Shown piece after piece: positions 1 through 8,775 of a stretch of 45,845 bases of DNA (position 1 is its first letter; each line of letters begins with the position of its first letter). The notes under the pieces are model-generated. The model saw only the letters and a program-made list of their open reading frames with translations, made no database searches and was not told the origin of the DNA. The DNA is from Armatimonadaceae bacterium. GTDB taxonomy: Bacteria; Armatimonadota; Armatimonadia; Armatimonadales; Armatimonadaceae. The translations under genes and the position numbers were made by a program. The stretch covers positions 1 to 45,845 of the forward strand of contig JAUJOK010000017.1 in NCBI GenBank assembly GCA_030447685.1, read 5' to 3'.

Positions 1-869
1 CCACTGCCAAGCGGTTTATTGGCGGGGGTGAGGACGGGCGCGGCCTGCCGGTTTCCAAAAAAACGGCGACCGAGCATTTTACCGGCGCGGACAGCACAAC
101 AGCGGCGGGCGGTGGCGGCGGTGTCACCGGCACGGACAGCAACACGCCCCCGAGCTACCGCACGGCGAGCGGCGCGTCCGGGCGCGGCGCGGGCAGCTAC
201 AAAAGCATCTCCGAAACCGAGAACTTCCAGAACTCCGAGGAAAATGTCCATACCATCAAAACCGTCGGTGAGCCGAAGCGGCTGAATGTTTCGGTGATGG
301 TGGACCAGGCGCTTTCGCCAGGTGTGCGCGCCGCCGTGCGCGACTGGGTGCAGGGCAGCGTCGTCAACCCCGGAAATGCCGCGACGACACGCGTGACCGT
401 GGTGGACGCTCCCTTTGATACCAGCCGCGAAAACGCCGCGCAGGCCGCCCGCAAGGCGTCCGAGCTTCAGGCGTGGCACGAGGCGTATGCGCGCTATATC
501 ATTTTGCCGCTGATCTTCGTCATCCTGCTGGTCGGCGCGTGGCTGCTCACCCGGCGCAAAGGCGGCGCGCATGCCGGAGCGCCCGTCGAACTGCCCCTGC
601 CCGGCGGCAATCGCCCGGCGATGGAGGGCCGCGCAACGGGAGCGCCGCTGCCGGGAACCCGTATTGAGGATATTCTGGCCGGGGACAGCGCCGCTGCCAC
701 TGCCCTGCTGCCGGAAGCGGACGAGGAGTTCGTCCTGCCGCAGACGCGGATGAAGCGCATTCAGGAAAAGATCGAGCCGGAGCTTGAGGTGGTCGTGGAC
801 TTCATTAACAAGCGACCTGAAACGGCGGCCCTGCTGCTGCGGACGTGGACGACAAGTGACAAGGAATAA
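1..869 (+). CDS. fliF: Flagellar M-ring protein FliF, C-terminal part (5' truncated by window edge)
   Basis: The reading frame is open from the first complete codon (position 3), so only the last 288 or so residues are visible. FliF forms the MS ring in the inner membrane, on which the switch and export apparatus assemble. Visible features in order: a low-complexity Gly/Ser/Thr linker, a conserved ring-domain stretch ending in KRLNVSVMVDQ, a transmembrane helix (YIILPLIFVILLVGAWLL, bases about 496-549), a variable cytoplasmic region, and the C-terminal FliG-binding tail with the family pattern ending RPETAALLLRTW. fliG starts 11 bases downstream. An internal ATG at 294 falls inside the ring domain and is not the real start. 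Confidence 0.93.
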   Translation, partial: TAKRFIGGGEDGRGLPVSKKTATEHFTGADSTTAAGGGGGVTGTDSNTPPSYRTASGASGRGAGSYKSISETENFQNSEENVHTIKTVGEPKRLNVSVMVDQALSPGVRAAVRDWVQGSVVNPGNAATTRVTVVDAPFDTSRENAAQAARKASELQAWHEAYARYIILPLIFVILLVGAWLLTRRKGGAHAGAPVELPLPGGNRPAMEGRATGAPLPGTRIEDILAGDSAAATALLPEADEEFVLPQTRMKRIQEKIEPELEVVVDFINKRPETAALLLRTWTTSDKE

Positions 870-880
870 AGGAAAGCGTC

Positions 881-1894
881 ATGCCCCCGCGACCTGTTGA
901 ACTGAGCAGTCGGCAAAAGGCCGCAGTCCTGCTGGTGGCGCTTGGCCCCGAGGCATCCGCGAAGATGTACCAGCATCTGCCGCAGGCCGAGCTTGAGGAG
1001 TTGACTCTGGAGATCGCCCGCATCGGGCGCATCGCTCCCGAGACCCGCGCCGCCGTGGTCAGTGAATACCGCGAAATGTGTCTGGCGCAGGACTATATCA
1101 GCGAAGGCGGCCTGGGGTATGCCCATGAGGCCCTGGAAAGCGCCTTCGGTTCGGACCGGGCCAAAGAGATCGTGGGCCGTGTTTCGAAGGCGATGGAGGT
1201 GCTGCCGTTTGACTTTATCCGCAAAGCCGAGCCGGCGCAGCTTTTGATGTTCCTTCAGGATGAGCATCCGCAGACTATCGCGCTGATCCTAGCTTACCTG
1301 CCCCCGGCGAACGCTGCCACGGTGCTTTCGGGCCTCTGGCCGGATTTGCGTGCCGAGGTCGCCCGGCGTCTGGCGGTCATGGATCGGACGCCGCCGGAGG
1401 TGATCCGGGAAGTGGAGCGGGTGCTCCAGCGCAAGCTGTCTTCGGTGATTTCGACGGAAATGACCTCGGCGGGCGGCGTCAAGTCGCTGGTCGAGGTGCT
1501 CAACTGGGTGGACCGCTCCACCGAGCGCACCATCCTGGAATCGCTGAGCGAGCAGGCTCCCGAAGTGGCCGAAGAGGTCAAGAAGCTGATGTTCGTCTTC
1601 GAAGACATCGCGGGCCTGGATGACCGGGCGATCATGCAGGTGCTGCGCGAGGTGGATTCCAAAGAGCTGGCGCTGGCGCTCAAGGGCGTCAACGCCCAGG
1701 TCGCCGACCGCATCTTCAAGTGCATGAGCGAGCGAGCGGGCGCGATGCTGCGCGAAGACATGGAGTTCATGGGGCCGGTTCGCCTGCGCGCCGTCGAGGA
1801 GGCGCAGCAGCGCGTGGTCAACATTATTCGGCGGCTGGAAGAGACGGGCGAGATCGTGGTGGCGCGCGGCGAGCAGGAGGAGATCATTGAGTAG
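881..1894 (+). CDS. fliG: Flagellar motor switch protein FliG
   Basis: 337 residues, the normal length for FliG. The protein sits on the cytoplasmic face of the MS ring and transmits stator torque. Visible features: an N-terminal domain starting SSRQKAAVLLVALG (binds FliF), the middle-domain EHPQT motif (about residues 128-132) used for FliM contact, and the C-terminal torque domain with charged helix residues around VDSKELALALKG. The ATG at 881 follows an AAAGGAAAG ribosome site. The 3' end overlaps fliH by 8 bases, so the two are probably translationally coupled. Confidence 0.97.
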   Translation: MPPRPVELSSRQKAAVLLVALGPEASAKMYQHLPQAELEELTLEIARIGRIAPETRAAVVSEYREMCLAQDYISEGGLGYAHEALESAFGSDRAKEIVGRVSKAMEVLPFDFIRKAEPAQLLMFLQDEHPQTIALILAYLPPANAATVLSGLWPDLRAEVARRLAVMDRTPPEVIREVERVLQRKLSSVISTEMTSAGGVKSLVEVLNWVDRSTERTILESLSEQAPEVAEEVKKLMFVFEDIAGLDDRAIMQVLREVDSKELALALKGVNAQVADRIFKCMSERAGAMLREDMEFMGPVRLRAVEEAQQRVVNIIRRLEETGEIVVARGEQEEIIE

Positions 1895-2639
1895 CATACT
1901 TCGTGGCGGCGGCAACAGCAGCAGCATCCGCCGCGCTTCCGGGAACGACCGCGCCGCGCGCTCGGTATTTTACGACATCGAGGGTCGTCCCGCCGTCAGT
2001 CTTGCGGCGTCGTACCAGGACGCGCTGGCGGAAATCACGCAGGCGCGCACCGAGGCCGACACCATCCTTGCCGACGCCCACACCGAGGCCGCGCGTATAC
2101 AGGAAAAAGCGCGAGACAAGGCGCAGGAAGCGTATGCCGAGGCGCATATCCGGGGATATACGGAAGGGCGCGAAGAGGCCGAAGCCGAGGCGCAGGCCGC
2201 GTATTCGGACAATCTTGACGCCGCAGTGGCCGATCTGCGCGCCGACATGGAGGCGTTCTGTGAAGCGGTGCTTGACGAGCAGGCGCGCGGCTGGCGGGAT
2301 GCGGAAAAACAGGTCAAGGACCTGGCGCTGGAGATTGCGGAGCGCATCTTGAAGACCGAGGTGACGACCAATCCGGAGGTTGTGAGCGAGATAACGCGCC
2401 ACGCCCTGCGCCGCCTGGCGGGCAGCAGTCAGGCCCGCCTCCGTGTCAACCCTGAGGATGTCGAGCGCCTGCGCGCCCGCCGCGACGAACTGATGGCGCT
2501 TCTGGAGGGCCTGCATTCGATAGATATTTTGGAAGACCGGGGTGTAGGTAGCGGAGGCTTCCTGTTCGAGACGGAGGGCGGCAGCCTGGACGCCCGTATC
2601 GATACGACGCTTGCCGAATTCGCACGTGCTCTGGCGTAG
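1887..2639 (+). CDS. fliH: Flagellar assembly protein FliH
   Basis: 250 residues. FliH binds the FliI ATPase as the stator of the type III flagellar export apparatus. The start is TTG, chosen because AGGAGG (1875-1880) lies 6 bases upstream inside fliG and the frame then continues unbroken. After a variable head there is a long Ala/Glu/Arg-rich helix (roughly residues 35-120, the usual FliH coiled coil). A conserved C-terminal domain follows, with LEIAERILKTEV and the terminal pattern GGFLFETEGGSLDARIDTTL, typical of FliH and type III stator proteins. The gene ends one base before a strong hairpin that separates it from the M61 peptidase gene. Confidence 0.93.
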   Translation: MSSILRGGGNSSSIRRASGNDRAARSVFYDIEGRPAVSLAASYQDALAEITQARTEADTILADAHTEAARIQEKARDKAQEAYAEAHIRGYTEGREEAEAEAQAAYSDNLDAAVADLRADMEAFCEAVLDEQARGWRDAEKQVKDLALEIAERILKTEVTTNPEVVSEITRHALRRLAGSSQARLRVNPEDVERLRARRDELMALLEGLHSIDILEDRGVGSGGFLFETEGGSLDARIDTTLAEFARALA

Positions 2640-2684
2640 GGGCCTCTCCCCGTGGAAACCTTCGGTGTCCACGGGGAGAGGCCC
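2640..2684 (+). terminator. 17-bp perfect hairpin between fliH and the M61 gene
   Basis: Left arm 2640-2656 (GGGCCTCTCCCCGTGGA) is perfectly complementary to right arm 2668-2684 around an 11-base loop. No T tract follows, so it is not a textbook intrinsic terminator. It could attenuate, protect the fliH 3' end, or be a solo member of the palindromic repeat family seen elsewhere in the window. Confidence 0.5.
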
Positions 2685-2707
2685 GGAGTTAGGTAGAAAG
2701 GATTCCG

Positions 2708-4654
2708 TTGGTGCAACGTTCCCAACGATTTTTGATTTTCGTGCTGCTCGTGGCCGCACTGGGGATTGTTATTCCCCGGACCGCTCAGGCCGCACCGCCG
2801 ACGCGCGTGGCCTACACCGTCGCCGTCGCTGATATTCCTAACAAGACGTATCGTGTCACCGTGCGGGCTGAGGGAGTGACCGATCCCACCGTCCGGTTCG
2901 CCATTCCCGCCTGGACGCCCGGCTGGTACGTTCTGCGCGACTATTACCGCAACATTTCCAATGTAACCGCCGCAGGCACGGGGCAGGCATCACTTCTTGT
3001 GCGCCCCATAGACCAGCGGACATGGCAGGTGACGACCGGCGGCGCGCGCAGCGTCACCCTTTCCTATAACCTGAAGGCAACGGACAGGAACTTCGGCTTC
3101 TTCGAGCCGTACCTTGATGCCAGAAACGGCTTTGTGCCGGGGCCGTCATCTCTGATGTATGTGGTGGACGGCACGCGCGCGCCCTGCTCCATCACCTACC
3201 GCGTGCCGGAGGGCTGGAAGATCGCCAGCGCGAACACGCCCACCGACCGGCCCTCTACTTTCACTGCGCCGGACTATGACACACTCGCCGACCAGCCCGC
3301 TGACCTGGGCCGGTTCGCGCGCTATGAGCGCACGGTAAGCGGCGTTCCCGTTTCCGTTGTCCTCGTCGGCGCGGAAGGGCAGGAGCATAAACCGTTCACG
3401 GATAAAGTCTTCCGCATCTCGGAGGCGGGCGTCAAGCTGCTCGGAAAGCCGCCGTTCCCGCGCTATATCTACCATTTCCGGTTCGGTCAGCAGGACGGTG
3501 CCATCGGTCTGGAGCATCTGAACAGCACAGTCATTTCGCTGCCACCATCGGCGCTGCGTTCGTCCGGCTACCTTTCGTTGATCGCGCATGAGTTCGTCCA
3601 TGCCTGGAATGTCAAGCGCATCCGGCCCGAGGCGCTCGGCCCGTTCGACTATGCGCGCGCGGTACGGGTGAAAGACCTGTGGTGGGCGGAAGGCGTCACC
3701 GAATACTACGCGCCCCGCGTGATGGTCGCGGCGGGTCTGTTCAATCGCTCCGCCTGGTACGGCTACTTCAATGAAAACCTGTACGAACTGCAAAACAACC
3801 CGGCCCGCAGGAAAGTAACGCTGGAAGAGGCGTCGCTGAAGGTCTGGGAAGGTGATGAGTCGCAGGGTCTGGGCGGTCTCAGCTACTACAACAAGGGAAT
3901 GATCGTTGGCCTGCTGCTGGATATCGAGATGCGCGCCCGGACAGAAAACCGCATCGGTCTGGATGAGATGATGGCCTATCTGCTGCGCGAAAGCGAGCGC
4001 ACCGGCAAAGGCTTTGCGCCGGGCGGCCTCGAAGCGGCGGCCTCGAAGCTGACCGAAACCGACATGAAGCCGTTCTTCGACCGCGCGCTCCGCTCCACGG
4101 AGGAGCTGCCGCTCGCCGAAACTCTCGCGAAGGCAGGACTGGTGCTGCGCGAATCCGTGACCGCGACTCCCGCGCTGGGAATCCGCTGGAACATGGACAA
4201 TCCCCGCGACGGCTTCCGTATCGAGTCGGTGGAGGCTGACAGCGCCGCCGAGGAAGCCGGGCTTGAGGCAGGCGACGTGGTGACGGCCATAGCCGGCGTG
4301 CGGGTCGCGGCGCTTCGTGGGTCTATTCTGGGCGGCAAGCGCCCCGGCGACCGTGTCGCGCTGACCATCCGGCGCGGCGGGAACTCTGCCCCGGCAACCA
4401 TACAGATGCGTGTCGGCAGGCGCGAAGAGCGCAGCTACCGCCTCGGCCCGACGGCAAACGCCACCACGCTTCAGCAGGCCATTCGTGCCGCTGTTATGGG
4501 GGAGTTTAGCCCCCTCCCCCCCGCCCCCTCCCCCGCGCTGCGAGGAGAGGGGGAGAAAGAGATTGTCATTACAGTGGCAGGCTCATGGGGCGTCGGTTCT
4601 TCTGGCTCCCCCTCTCCCGCAGCGCGGGGGAGGGGGCGGGGGGGAGGGGGCTAA
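2708..4654 (+). CDS. M61-family (glycyl aminopeptidase-like) metallopeptidase with PDZ domain
   Basis: 648 residues including an abnormal tail. A signal peptide ([15 protein letters not shown]...AQA, cleavage near residue 29) indicates export. The M61 N-terminal beta domain is followed by the zinc motif HEFVH at about residues 294-298, the family context [10 protein letters not shown], and a downstream [10 protein letters not shown] that supplies the third zinc ligand (Glu near 328). A PDZ domain lies at about 490-575 ([24 protein letters not shown]). TTG 2708 or GTG 2711 are alternative starts; both suit the upstream AGAAAGGA. The last 50 or so residues are encoded by a palindromic repeat (4505-4655) and are Pro/Gly/Arg-rich, so the native protein probably ended near residue 600. 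It is an unusual passenger between fliH and fliI. Confidence 0.88.
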   Translation: MVQRSQRFLIFVLLVAALGIVIPRTAQAAPPTRVAYTVAVADIPNKTYRVTVRAEGVTDPTVRFAIPAWTPGWYVLRDYYRNISNVTAAGTGQASLLVRPIDQRTWQVTTGGARSVTLSYNLKATDRNFGFFEPYLDARNGFVPGPSSLMYVVDGTRAPCSITYRVPEGWKIASANTPTDRPSTFTAPDYDTLADQPADLGRFARYERTVSGVPVSVVLVGAEGQEHKPFTDKVFRISEAGVKLLGKPPFPRYIYHFRFGQQDGAIGLEHLNSTVISLPPSALRSSGYLSLIAHEFVHAWNVKRIRPEALGPFDYARAVRVKDLWWAEGVTEYYAPRVMVAAGLFNRSAWYGYFNENLYELQNNPARRKVTLEEASLKVWEGDESQGLGGLSYYNKGMIVGLLLDIEMRARTENRIGLDEMMAYLLRESERTGKGFAPGGLEAAASKLTETDMKPFFDRALRSTEELPLAETLAKAGLVLRESVTATPALGIRWNMDNPRDGFRIESVEADSAAEEAGLEAGDVVTAIAGVRVAALRGSILGGKRPGDRVALTIRRGGNSAPATIQMRVGRREERSYRLGPTANATTLQQAIRAAVMGEFSPLPPAPSPALRGEGEKEIVITVAGSWGVGSSGSPSPAARGRGRGGGG

Positions 4655-4655
4655 A
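4505..4655. repeat. Palindromic element R1: ~50-bp inverted arms around a ~50-bp centre
   Basis: Left arm 4505-4555 and right arm 4606-4655 are reverse complements apart from a one-base length difference and a local mismatch. Both start or end with TTTAGCCCCCTCC and contain the core GCGCTGCG. The element supplies the 3' end and stop codon of the M61 gene and ends 4 bases before the fliI start. No transposase is nearby, which fits a non-autonomous REP/MITE-like element. A relative lies inside anmK (36453-36585). Confidence 0.9.
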
Positions 4656-4659
4656 CTCT

Positions 4660-6003
4660 ATGACTCCCCCCATCCGCCCCATTCAATTTGACCTCTCCTC
4701 GTACCAGCGGCGGCTGGCGCGCTTCGACCCGGTCAAACCCAGCGGCAAGGTGACACAGATGATCGGACTGGTCATTGAGGCGACCGGCCCCGCTGTTCCC
4801 GTCGGCGACATCTGCGAGATACGCTCGAACCGCGCACAGCCGCCCATTCAGGCCGAGGTCGTCGGCGTGCGCGACGAAAACGGCGTACCTCGCGTGCTGC
4901 TCATGCCGCTGGGCGAGGTGGCGGGAATCCGCCCCGGTTCGGAAGTGGTGGCGACGGGAACGCCGCTGACCGTGTCGGTCGGGCCGTCGCTTCTGGGGCG
5001 GGTTCTGGACGGTCTGGGGCAGCCGATGGACGGCAAAGGCGCGCTCGAGGCCGAGACGCACTACCCGGTCAGCGCGCCGCCGCCCGACCCGCTCACCCGG
5101 CAGCGGATTCTGGAGCCGCTGCCGCTGGGCGTGCGCGTATTGGACGGCCTGCTGACCTGCGGGCGCGGGCAGCGCATCGGTATCTTCGCCGGTTCGGGCG
5201 TCGGCAAGTCCACCCTGCTCGGCATGATCGCCCGCAGCGCCGAAGCCTCGGTAAATGTCATTGCGCTGGTCGGCGAGCGAGGCAGAGAAGTGCGCGAATT
5301 TCTGGAAAACGACCTGGGACCGGAAGGACTGGCGCGCTCCGTTGTCGTCGTCGCCACATCGGATCAGCCCGCACTTATGCGTCTCAAGGCGGCGCTCGTC
5401 GCCACCGCCATCGCCGAATACTTCCGCGACGAGGGCAAGGACGTTCTCCTGATGATGGACTCGGTGACGCGCCTGGCGATGGCCCAGCGCGATGTGGGCC
5501 TGGCGACCGGCGAGCCGCCGACGACGCGCGGCTACACGCCGTCCGTGTTCGCGCTGCTGCCGCGCGTCCTGGAGCGTTCCGGTTCGGGCGCACACGGCAC
5601 GATCACCGCGCTCTATACGGTTCTGGTGGACGGCGACGATATGAACGAGCCGATTGCGGACGCCGTGCGCGGTATTCTGGACGGCCATGTGGTTCTGTCA
5701 CGCGCCATCGCCGCGCAAAATCACTACCCGGCGGTGGATGTGCTCTCCAGCGTTTCGCGCGTTATGCCGATGATTACCTCGGAAGAACACCGGGCGGCGG
5801 CAGGCGCGCTGCGGCAAATACTGGCGACCTACAAAGAAGCGGAAGATTTGATAAACGTCGGCGCGTACCAATCCGGCGCAAGTCCCGCGATTGACCGGGC
5901 GCGGACGCTGATCGAACCGGCACGTGCCTTTCTGAGGCAGGGAATGCACGAACCAGCCCCGATGGAAGAGACATTGGCGCGGCTGGAGGAGTTGGCCGCT
6001 TAA
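4660..6003 (+). CDS. fliI: Flagellum-specific ATPase FliI
   Basis: 447 residues from ATG 4660, the usual size. FliI is the hexameric ATPase of the flagellar type III export apparatus, related to F1-beta. Visible features: N-terminal beta barrel, Walker A GSGVGKST near residue 178, Walker B region [18 protein letters not shown], and the signature [25 protein letters not shown]. An upstream in-frame ATG at 4585 lies inside the palindromic repeat and would add a non-conserved Pro/Arg/Gly-rich leader, so it was not used. fliJ follows after 12 bases. Confidence 0.96.
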   Translation: MTPPIRPIQFDLSSYQRRLARFDPVKPSGKVTQMIGLVIEATGPAVPVGDICEIRSNRAQPPIQAEVVGVRDENGVPRVLLMPLGEVAGIRPGSEVVATGTPLTVSVGPSLLGRVLDGLGQPMDGKGALEAETHYPVSAPPPDPLTRQRILEPLPLGVRVLDGLLTCGRGQRIGIFAGSGVGKSTLLGMIARSAEASVNVIALVGERGREVREFLENDLGPEGLARSVVVVATSDQPALMRLKAALVATAIAEYFRDEGKDVLLMMDSVTRLAMAQRDVGLATGEPPTTRGYTPSVFALLPRVLERSGSGAHGTITALYTVLVDGDDMNEPIADAVRGILDGHVVLSRAIAAQNHYPAVDVLSSVSRVMPMITSEEHRAAAGALRQILATYKEAEDLINVGAYQSGASPAIDRARTLIEPARAFLRQGMHEPAPMEETLARLEELAA

Positions 6004-6015
6004 GCCAAACGGGGC

Positions 6016-6465
6016 ATGAAAAAATTTACGTTCCGATTGCAAAATGTTCTGGAACTGCGGGAGCGGGCCGAACAGCAGGCGCAGACCGCACTCGCGGCGG
6101 CGCAGGCGAAAGTCGCCGACGCGGAGCAGACGCTGGAAAGTCTGGCGGCGCAGCGGACGCAGACTCTGATGCTGCCCCCGAACGCCCCCTTCGAGGCGCG
6201 GCTGGCGGCGCGCACCTGGGCCGACGACCTGACACGTCAGGCAGCCACGGTAGGACGACAATTGGAGACGTTGCGCCGGGACGTGGAAACGCGGCGGCAG
6301 GCGGTGGTCACGGCGGCGGCGGAGCGGCGCGCGGTGGAAAAGCTGCGCGAGCGTGCCCTGGCCGAATATCTAAAAGAGATGCAGCGGCAGGAACAGCTTT
6401 TAATGGACGAGATCGCGTCCGTGCGGCATGTGCGGGCGCAGCAGCAGCAGCAAGGAGCGAGATAA
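6016..6465 (+). CDS. fliJ: Flagellar export chaperone FliJ
   Basis: 149 residues. The start MKKFTFRLQNVLELRERAEQQAQ is typical of FliJ. Almost the whole protein is predicted as a two-helix antiparallel coiled coil, as in the central stalk of the export ATPase (gamma-subunit-like). It follows fliI directly, the standard order fliF-G-H-I-J. A run of CAG codons near the end gives a short poly-Gln. Confidence 0.92.
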   Translation: MKKFTFRLQNVLELRERAEQQAQTALAAAQAKVADAEQTLESLAAQRTQTLMLPPNAPFEARLAARTWADDLTRQAATVGRQLETLRRDVETRRQAVVTAAAERRAVEKLRERALAEYLKEMQRQEQLLMDEIASVRHVRAQQQQQGAR

Positions 6466-6471
6466 TAGAGG

Positions 6472-7206
6472 ATGGGGATGGATATTCTGGGATTTGAGGG
6501 CGTGCAGGCGCGCATCGGCGACATTCAGCAGAAGATAGGCCAGGTCAGCCGGGCAACGGCGGCGCAGGCAGCGTCTGCGTCGTCCTTTGCCGCCACGCTG
6601 GCAAGCGCGCAGACAGCGCCTGCGCCCGGCGCGGCGGCGGCTACTGCCTATCCCACGCGTGGCCTGCCCCCCGCGCCCGAACCGCTCCTGCCTGGCTTAG
6701 CGCCCCCGCCCTCCCGCAGCAGCGGTGGGGCTGCGCCGGGCGGACGGCCCGCGCCACCGAACTTTGTCGGGCCGATGCCGGTTCTGCCGCGTGCCGCATC
6801 CCCGGCCAATGTCTCTTCCGGCGTTGCGCGCTGGGACGGTCTGATACAAAAATACGCCGCGCAGTACAATGTTCCCGCGAATCTGGTGCGCGCGGTCATG
6901 CAGATGGAAAGTGAAGGCAACCCGCGCGCCGTTTCCCGCGCCGGAGCGATGGGTCTGATGCAGCTTATGCCGGCCAACTGCCGCGAATCGGGCGTCACTG
7001 ACCCCTTCGATCCGGAGCAAAATATTCGCTCGGGCGTCGCCCAGCTTCGGGAGCATCTCAGCCGCTATAAAGGTGATGTGCCTCTTGCGCTGGCCGCGTA
7101 TAACGCCGGGCCGGGCAATGTCCGTAAATACGGCGGCATTCCCCCATTCCGCGAAACCCAGAACTACGTCCGCAAGATCATGGCGCGGATCGGCGACCAG
7201 GGCTAA
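6472..7206 (+). CDS. Flagellar-type lytic transglycosylase (SLT domain)
   Basis: 244 residues. A short N-terminal segment (MDILGFEGVQARIGDIQQKIG) is followed by a long Ala/Pro-rich linker (about 30-115) and an SLT-type soluble lytic transglycosylase domain (about 118-240). Catalytic Glu is in QMESEGNP (about residue 146), followed by AMGLMQLMP and the NAGPGNVRKYGG pattern. Such enzymes cleave peptidoglycan glycan strands. In flagellar operons they open the wall for the rod. No signal peptide is visible, so export through the flagellar apparatus is likely (inference from context). ATG 6478 is an alternative start. Confidence 0.9.
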   Translation: MGMDILGFEGVQARIGDIQQKIGQVSRATAAQAASASSFAATLASAQTAPAPGAAAATAYPTRGLPPAPEPLLPGLAPPPSRSSGGAAPGGRPAPPNFVGPMPVLPRAASPANVSSGVARWDGLIQKYAAQYNVPANLVRAVMQMESEGNPRAVSRAGAMGLMQLMPANCRESGVTDPFDPEQNIRSGVAQLREHLSRYKGDVPLALAAYNAGPGNVRKYGGIPPFRETQNYVRKIMARIGDQG

Positions 7207-7212
7207 CGACCG

Positions 7213-7755
7213 ATGGCGACCGCTACGCTTGTTCGCCCCCGAAGCAGACGCCGCATTCGTCCGCTCCTTCTGGCTGTCTTTATCGTCTTTGTCGCGCTCT
7301 TAGCCGCAGTATGGGGCCTGGCGAAGCTCGGAGTTCTTCCCACGGAGGCATGGGCCGCCAACAGCCCGGCGGCGAAACGGTTCTTGAGTTCGCTTGGCCT
7401 GGCGACTGAGCATCGAGCCGCCGTGGCAGCAGCGCCGCTACCGGTGGTCACGCCGCGTCCCGTCACGCCCTCCCTGCCGCTCCGTCCCCTGGACGACCGG
7501 ATGGAGATGCCTGCTGCCGCACCGCCCGCGCCTCGAACGCCCCGCCGGGATAACGCTGCCCGCGTCGCCCGTATTCTGGCGACGATGGACGCCCCGGATG
7601 TCGCGCGCCTGTTCGCCGGAATGCCGGACGCCGAGGTGGCTCCATTATTGCTGAAGATGAGCGAGCGCACGGCGGGCGAGATACTTACGGCCCTGCCGAC
7701 CCGACGCGCGGTCGTTCTGACACGGTACCTGCGCCGTTATGCAGGAAGTGGATAA
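7213..7755 (+). CDS. MotE/YlxF-like flagellar membrane protein (MgtE N-terminal-like domain)
   Basis: 180 residues. After a basic N-terminus there is one transmembrane helix (about residues 16-37: LLLAVFIVFVALLAAVWGLA), a Pro/Ala-rich linker, and a C-terminal helical domain (about 112-175) with the repeating pattern ILATMDAPDVARLFAGMPD...LLLKMSERTAGEILTALP. That pattern matches the MgtE_N/FliG-like domain of MotE and Bacillus YlxF. The place after fliJ matches ylxF in other flagellar operons. MotE proteins stabilise the stator; that role here is inferred. Confidence 0.75.
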   Translation: MATATLVRPRSRRRIRPLLLAVFIVFVALLAAVWGLAKLGVLPTEAWAANSPAAKRFLSSLGLATEHRAAVAAAPLPVVTPRPVTPSLPLRPLDDRMEMPAAAPPAPRTPRRDNAARVARILATMDAPDVARLFAGMPDAEVAPLLLKMSERTAGEILTALPTRRAVVLTRYLRRYAGSG

Positions 7756-7768
7756 AGCGTTTTTCGGT

Positions 7769-7796
7769 TTGTTTCTTCGGCGTTACCGGCTATAAT
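7769..7796 (+). promoter_or_regulatory. Predicted sigma70-type promoter
   Basis: A perfect -10 TATAAT (7791-7796) lies 16 bases after TTGTTT (7769-7774). It sits in the 96-base gap after the motE-like gene, so the small membrane protein at 7852 can be transcribed independently of the flagellar operon. Confidence 0.55.
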
Positions 7797-7851
7797 AGGA
7801 GGGAACGGCGAGGAAGAATCGGGTTCTCGCAAGGAGCTATACCGTCACCTT

Positions 7852-8052
7852 ATGTCCGCGCAACACCCTTCCGCTTCGCAGGCGAACGTCGCCCGTATTG
7901 TCGGGCTGCTTGTCTTTCTGGGCGGAATCGGTCTGCTTATCTTTGTCTTTTCCGCCGCCAATACGCTGTTCAACGCCCCCCGCCGACCGTTCCCGCCCCT
8001 GCCGCCGCGTCGGGAGCCGGTTCTGCTGTTGCTGCGCCGTCCGCCGCGATAG
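7852..8052 (+). CDS. Small membrane protein, N-terminal part (frameshifted)
   Basis: 66 residues with one transmembrane helix (IVGLLVFLGGIGLLIFVFSAANTLF). The frame becomes Arg/Pro nonsense after FNAP. Adding one C to the run at 7976-7981 instead gives a smooth Pro/Ala linker (PPPTVPAPAAASGAGSAV) that joins the next frame without a stop. This ORF and 8055-8324 are therefore very likely one gene for a two-helix protein of about 155 residues. Function not recognised. Confidence 0.6.
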   Translation: MSAQHPSASQANVARIVGLLVFLGGIGLLIFVFSAANTLFNAPRRPFPPLPPRREPVLLLLRRPPR

Positions 8053-8054
8053 AA

Positions 8055-8324
8055 ATGGGGCGCGGATTCAGCCTGCTGCTGCAAAAGATCCTGCTTCTTT
8101 TGTTGATGTGTGTCGCCGGGTCGCTTATCGCCTCGAAAGGCATTCAGCTTTTCTTTGCCGCCGGTGCCGTGCCCACGCCTCCGACGAATGCCGCGCCGCC
8201 TTCGCCCGCCTCCCGGAATCCACGCCTGCCGCCTCGAACCGTCCGGCAGTTCGCCCGCCTGCCGCCAAAACGAAATCCGCTGGGATTCATAGTCGGCGGG
8301 CGCGCTTCTTCACGAGTTTCTTAA
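8055..8324 (+). CDS. Small membrane protein, C-terminal part of the frameshifted gene
   Basis: 89 residues beginning MGRGFSLLLQKILLLLLMCVA, a second transmembrane helix, then SKGIQLFFAAGAVP and a Pro-rich tail. In the repaired reading this methionine is internal. The tail may contain a further indel, because its Arg/Pro composition looks out of frame. Confidence 0.5.
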   Translation: MGRGFSLLLQKILLLLLMCVAGSLIASKGIQLFFAAGAVPTPPTNAAPPSPASRNPRLPPRTVRQFARLPPKRNPLGFIVGGRASSRVS

Positions 8325-8325
8325 C

Positions 8326-8743
8326 AATTTCGTGAAGTGCAGAACCAAGCCGTCGTCCACAGTGATCTGCTCCCTGTAGGAAAGCAGCGGTTATCCGACA
8401 CCAGGCGCGCGAGATGACCATCAACAACCATCCGAGCCGCTACTAGAACGTCATCCGTAACGCTGCGCCGCTCCATTGCCAGGATGCCGTCATGCCGACC
8501 CGGACTTCGACGATTGCTTACGGTGCTGCGCGGCGACCTTTTCCGCCTCGTCCATCAGCCGCGTTCCAATGCCCCGCCGCTGGAACCGGGGCACACATTG
8601 AAGTCCTTGATTTCCAAGAGAGTCAGATCATCCGCCGATACTGCGCCTCCGGTTTGTTCCACCCGATAGCCGTAAAGGCGTATCGGCTCCACGTCCCACG
8701 CAGGAAACGAATCTGTTGGTTCATCTGGCAGTGTTTGATGCAT
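8326..8743 (-). pseudogene. GNAT-family acetyltransferase, degraded by several indels
   Basis: On the minus strand, fragments in different frames join into a GNAT pattern: LLEIKDFNV, then CPRFQRRGIGTRLMDEAEKVAAQH (the RxxGxG acetyl-CoA loop), and finally EQITVDDGLVLHFTKLL near 8330-8360. The middle (8380-8520) is hard to read in any frame. The longest intact piece is only 62 residues. It lies downstream of the zinc-ribbon gene on the same strand. Either the gene has decayed or the assembly is poor here. Confidence 0.6.
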
Positions 8744-8775
8744 ACCGTTATACGCCGGACATGGCAGTGGCTGTG

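Noticed and set aside
4505-4655. Possible CRISPR array or insertion sequence at the C-rich repeats
   Set aside because: There is one inverted pair only, with no spacer series and no transposase ORF.
4585-4659. Upstream ATG for fliI
   Set aside because: It lies in the palindromic repeat and encodes Pro/Arg/Gly sequence not found in FliI; ATG 4660 starts the conserved region.
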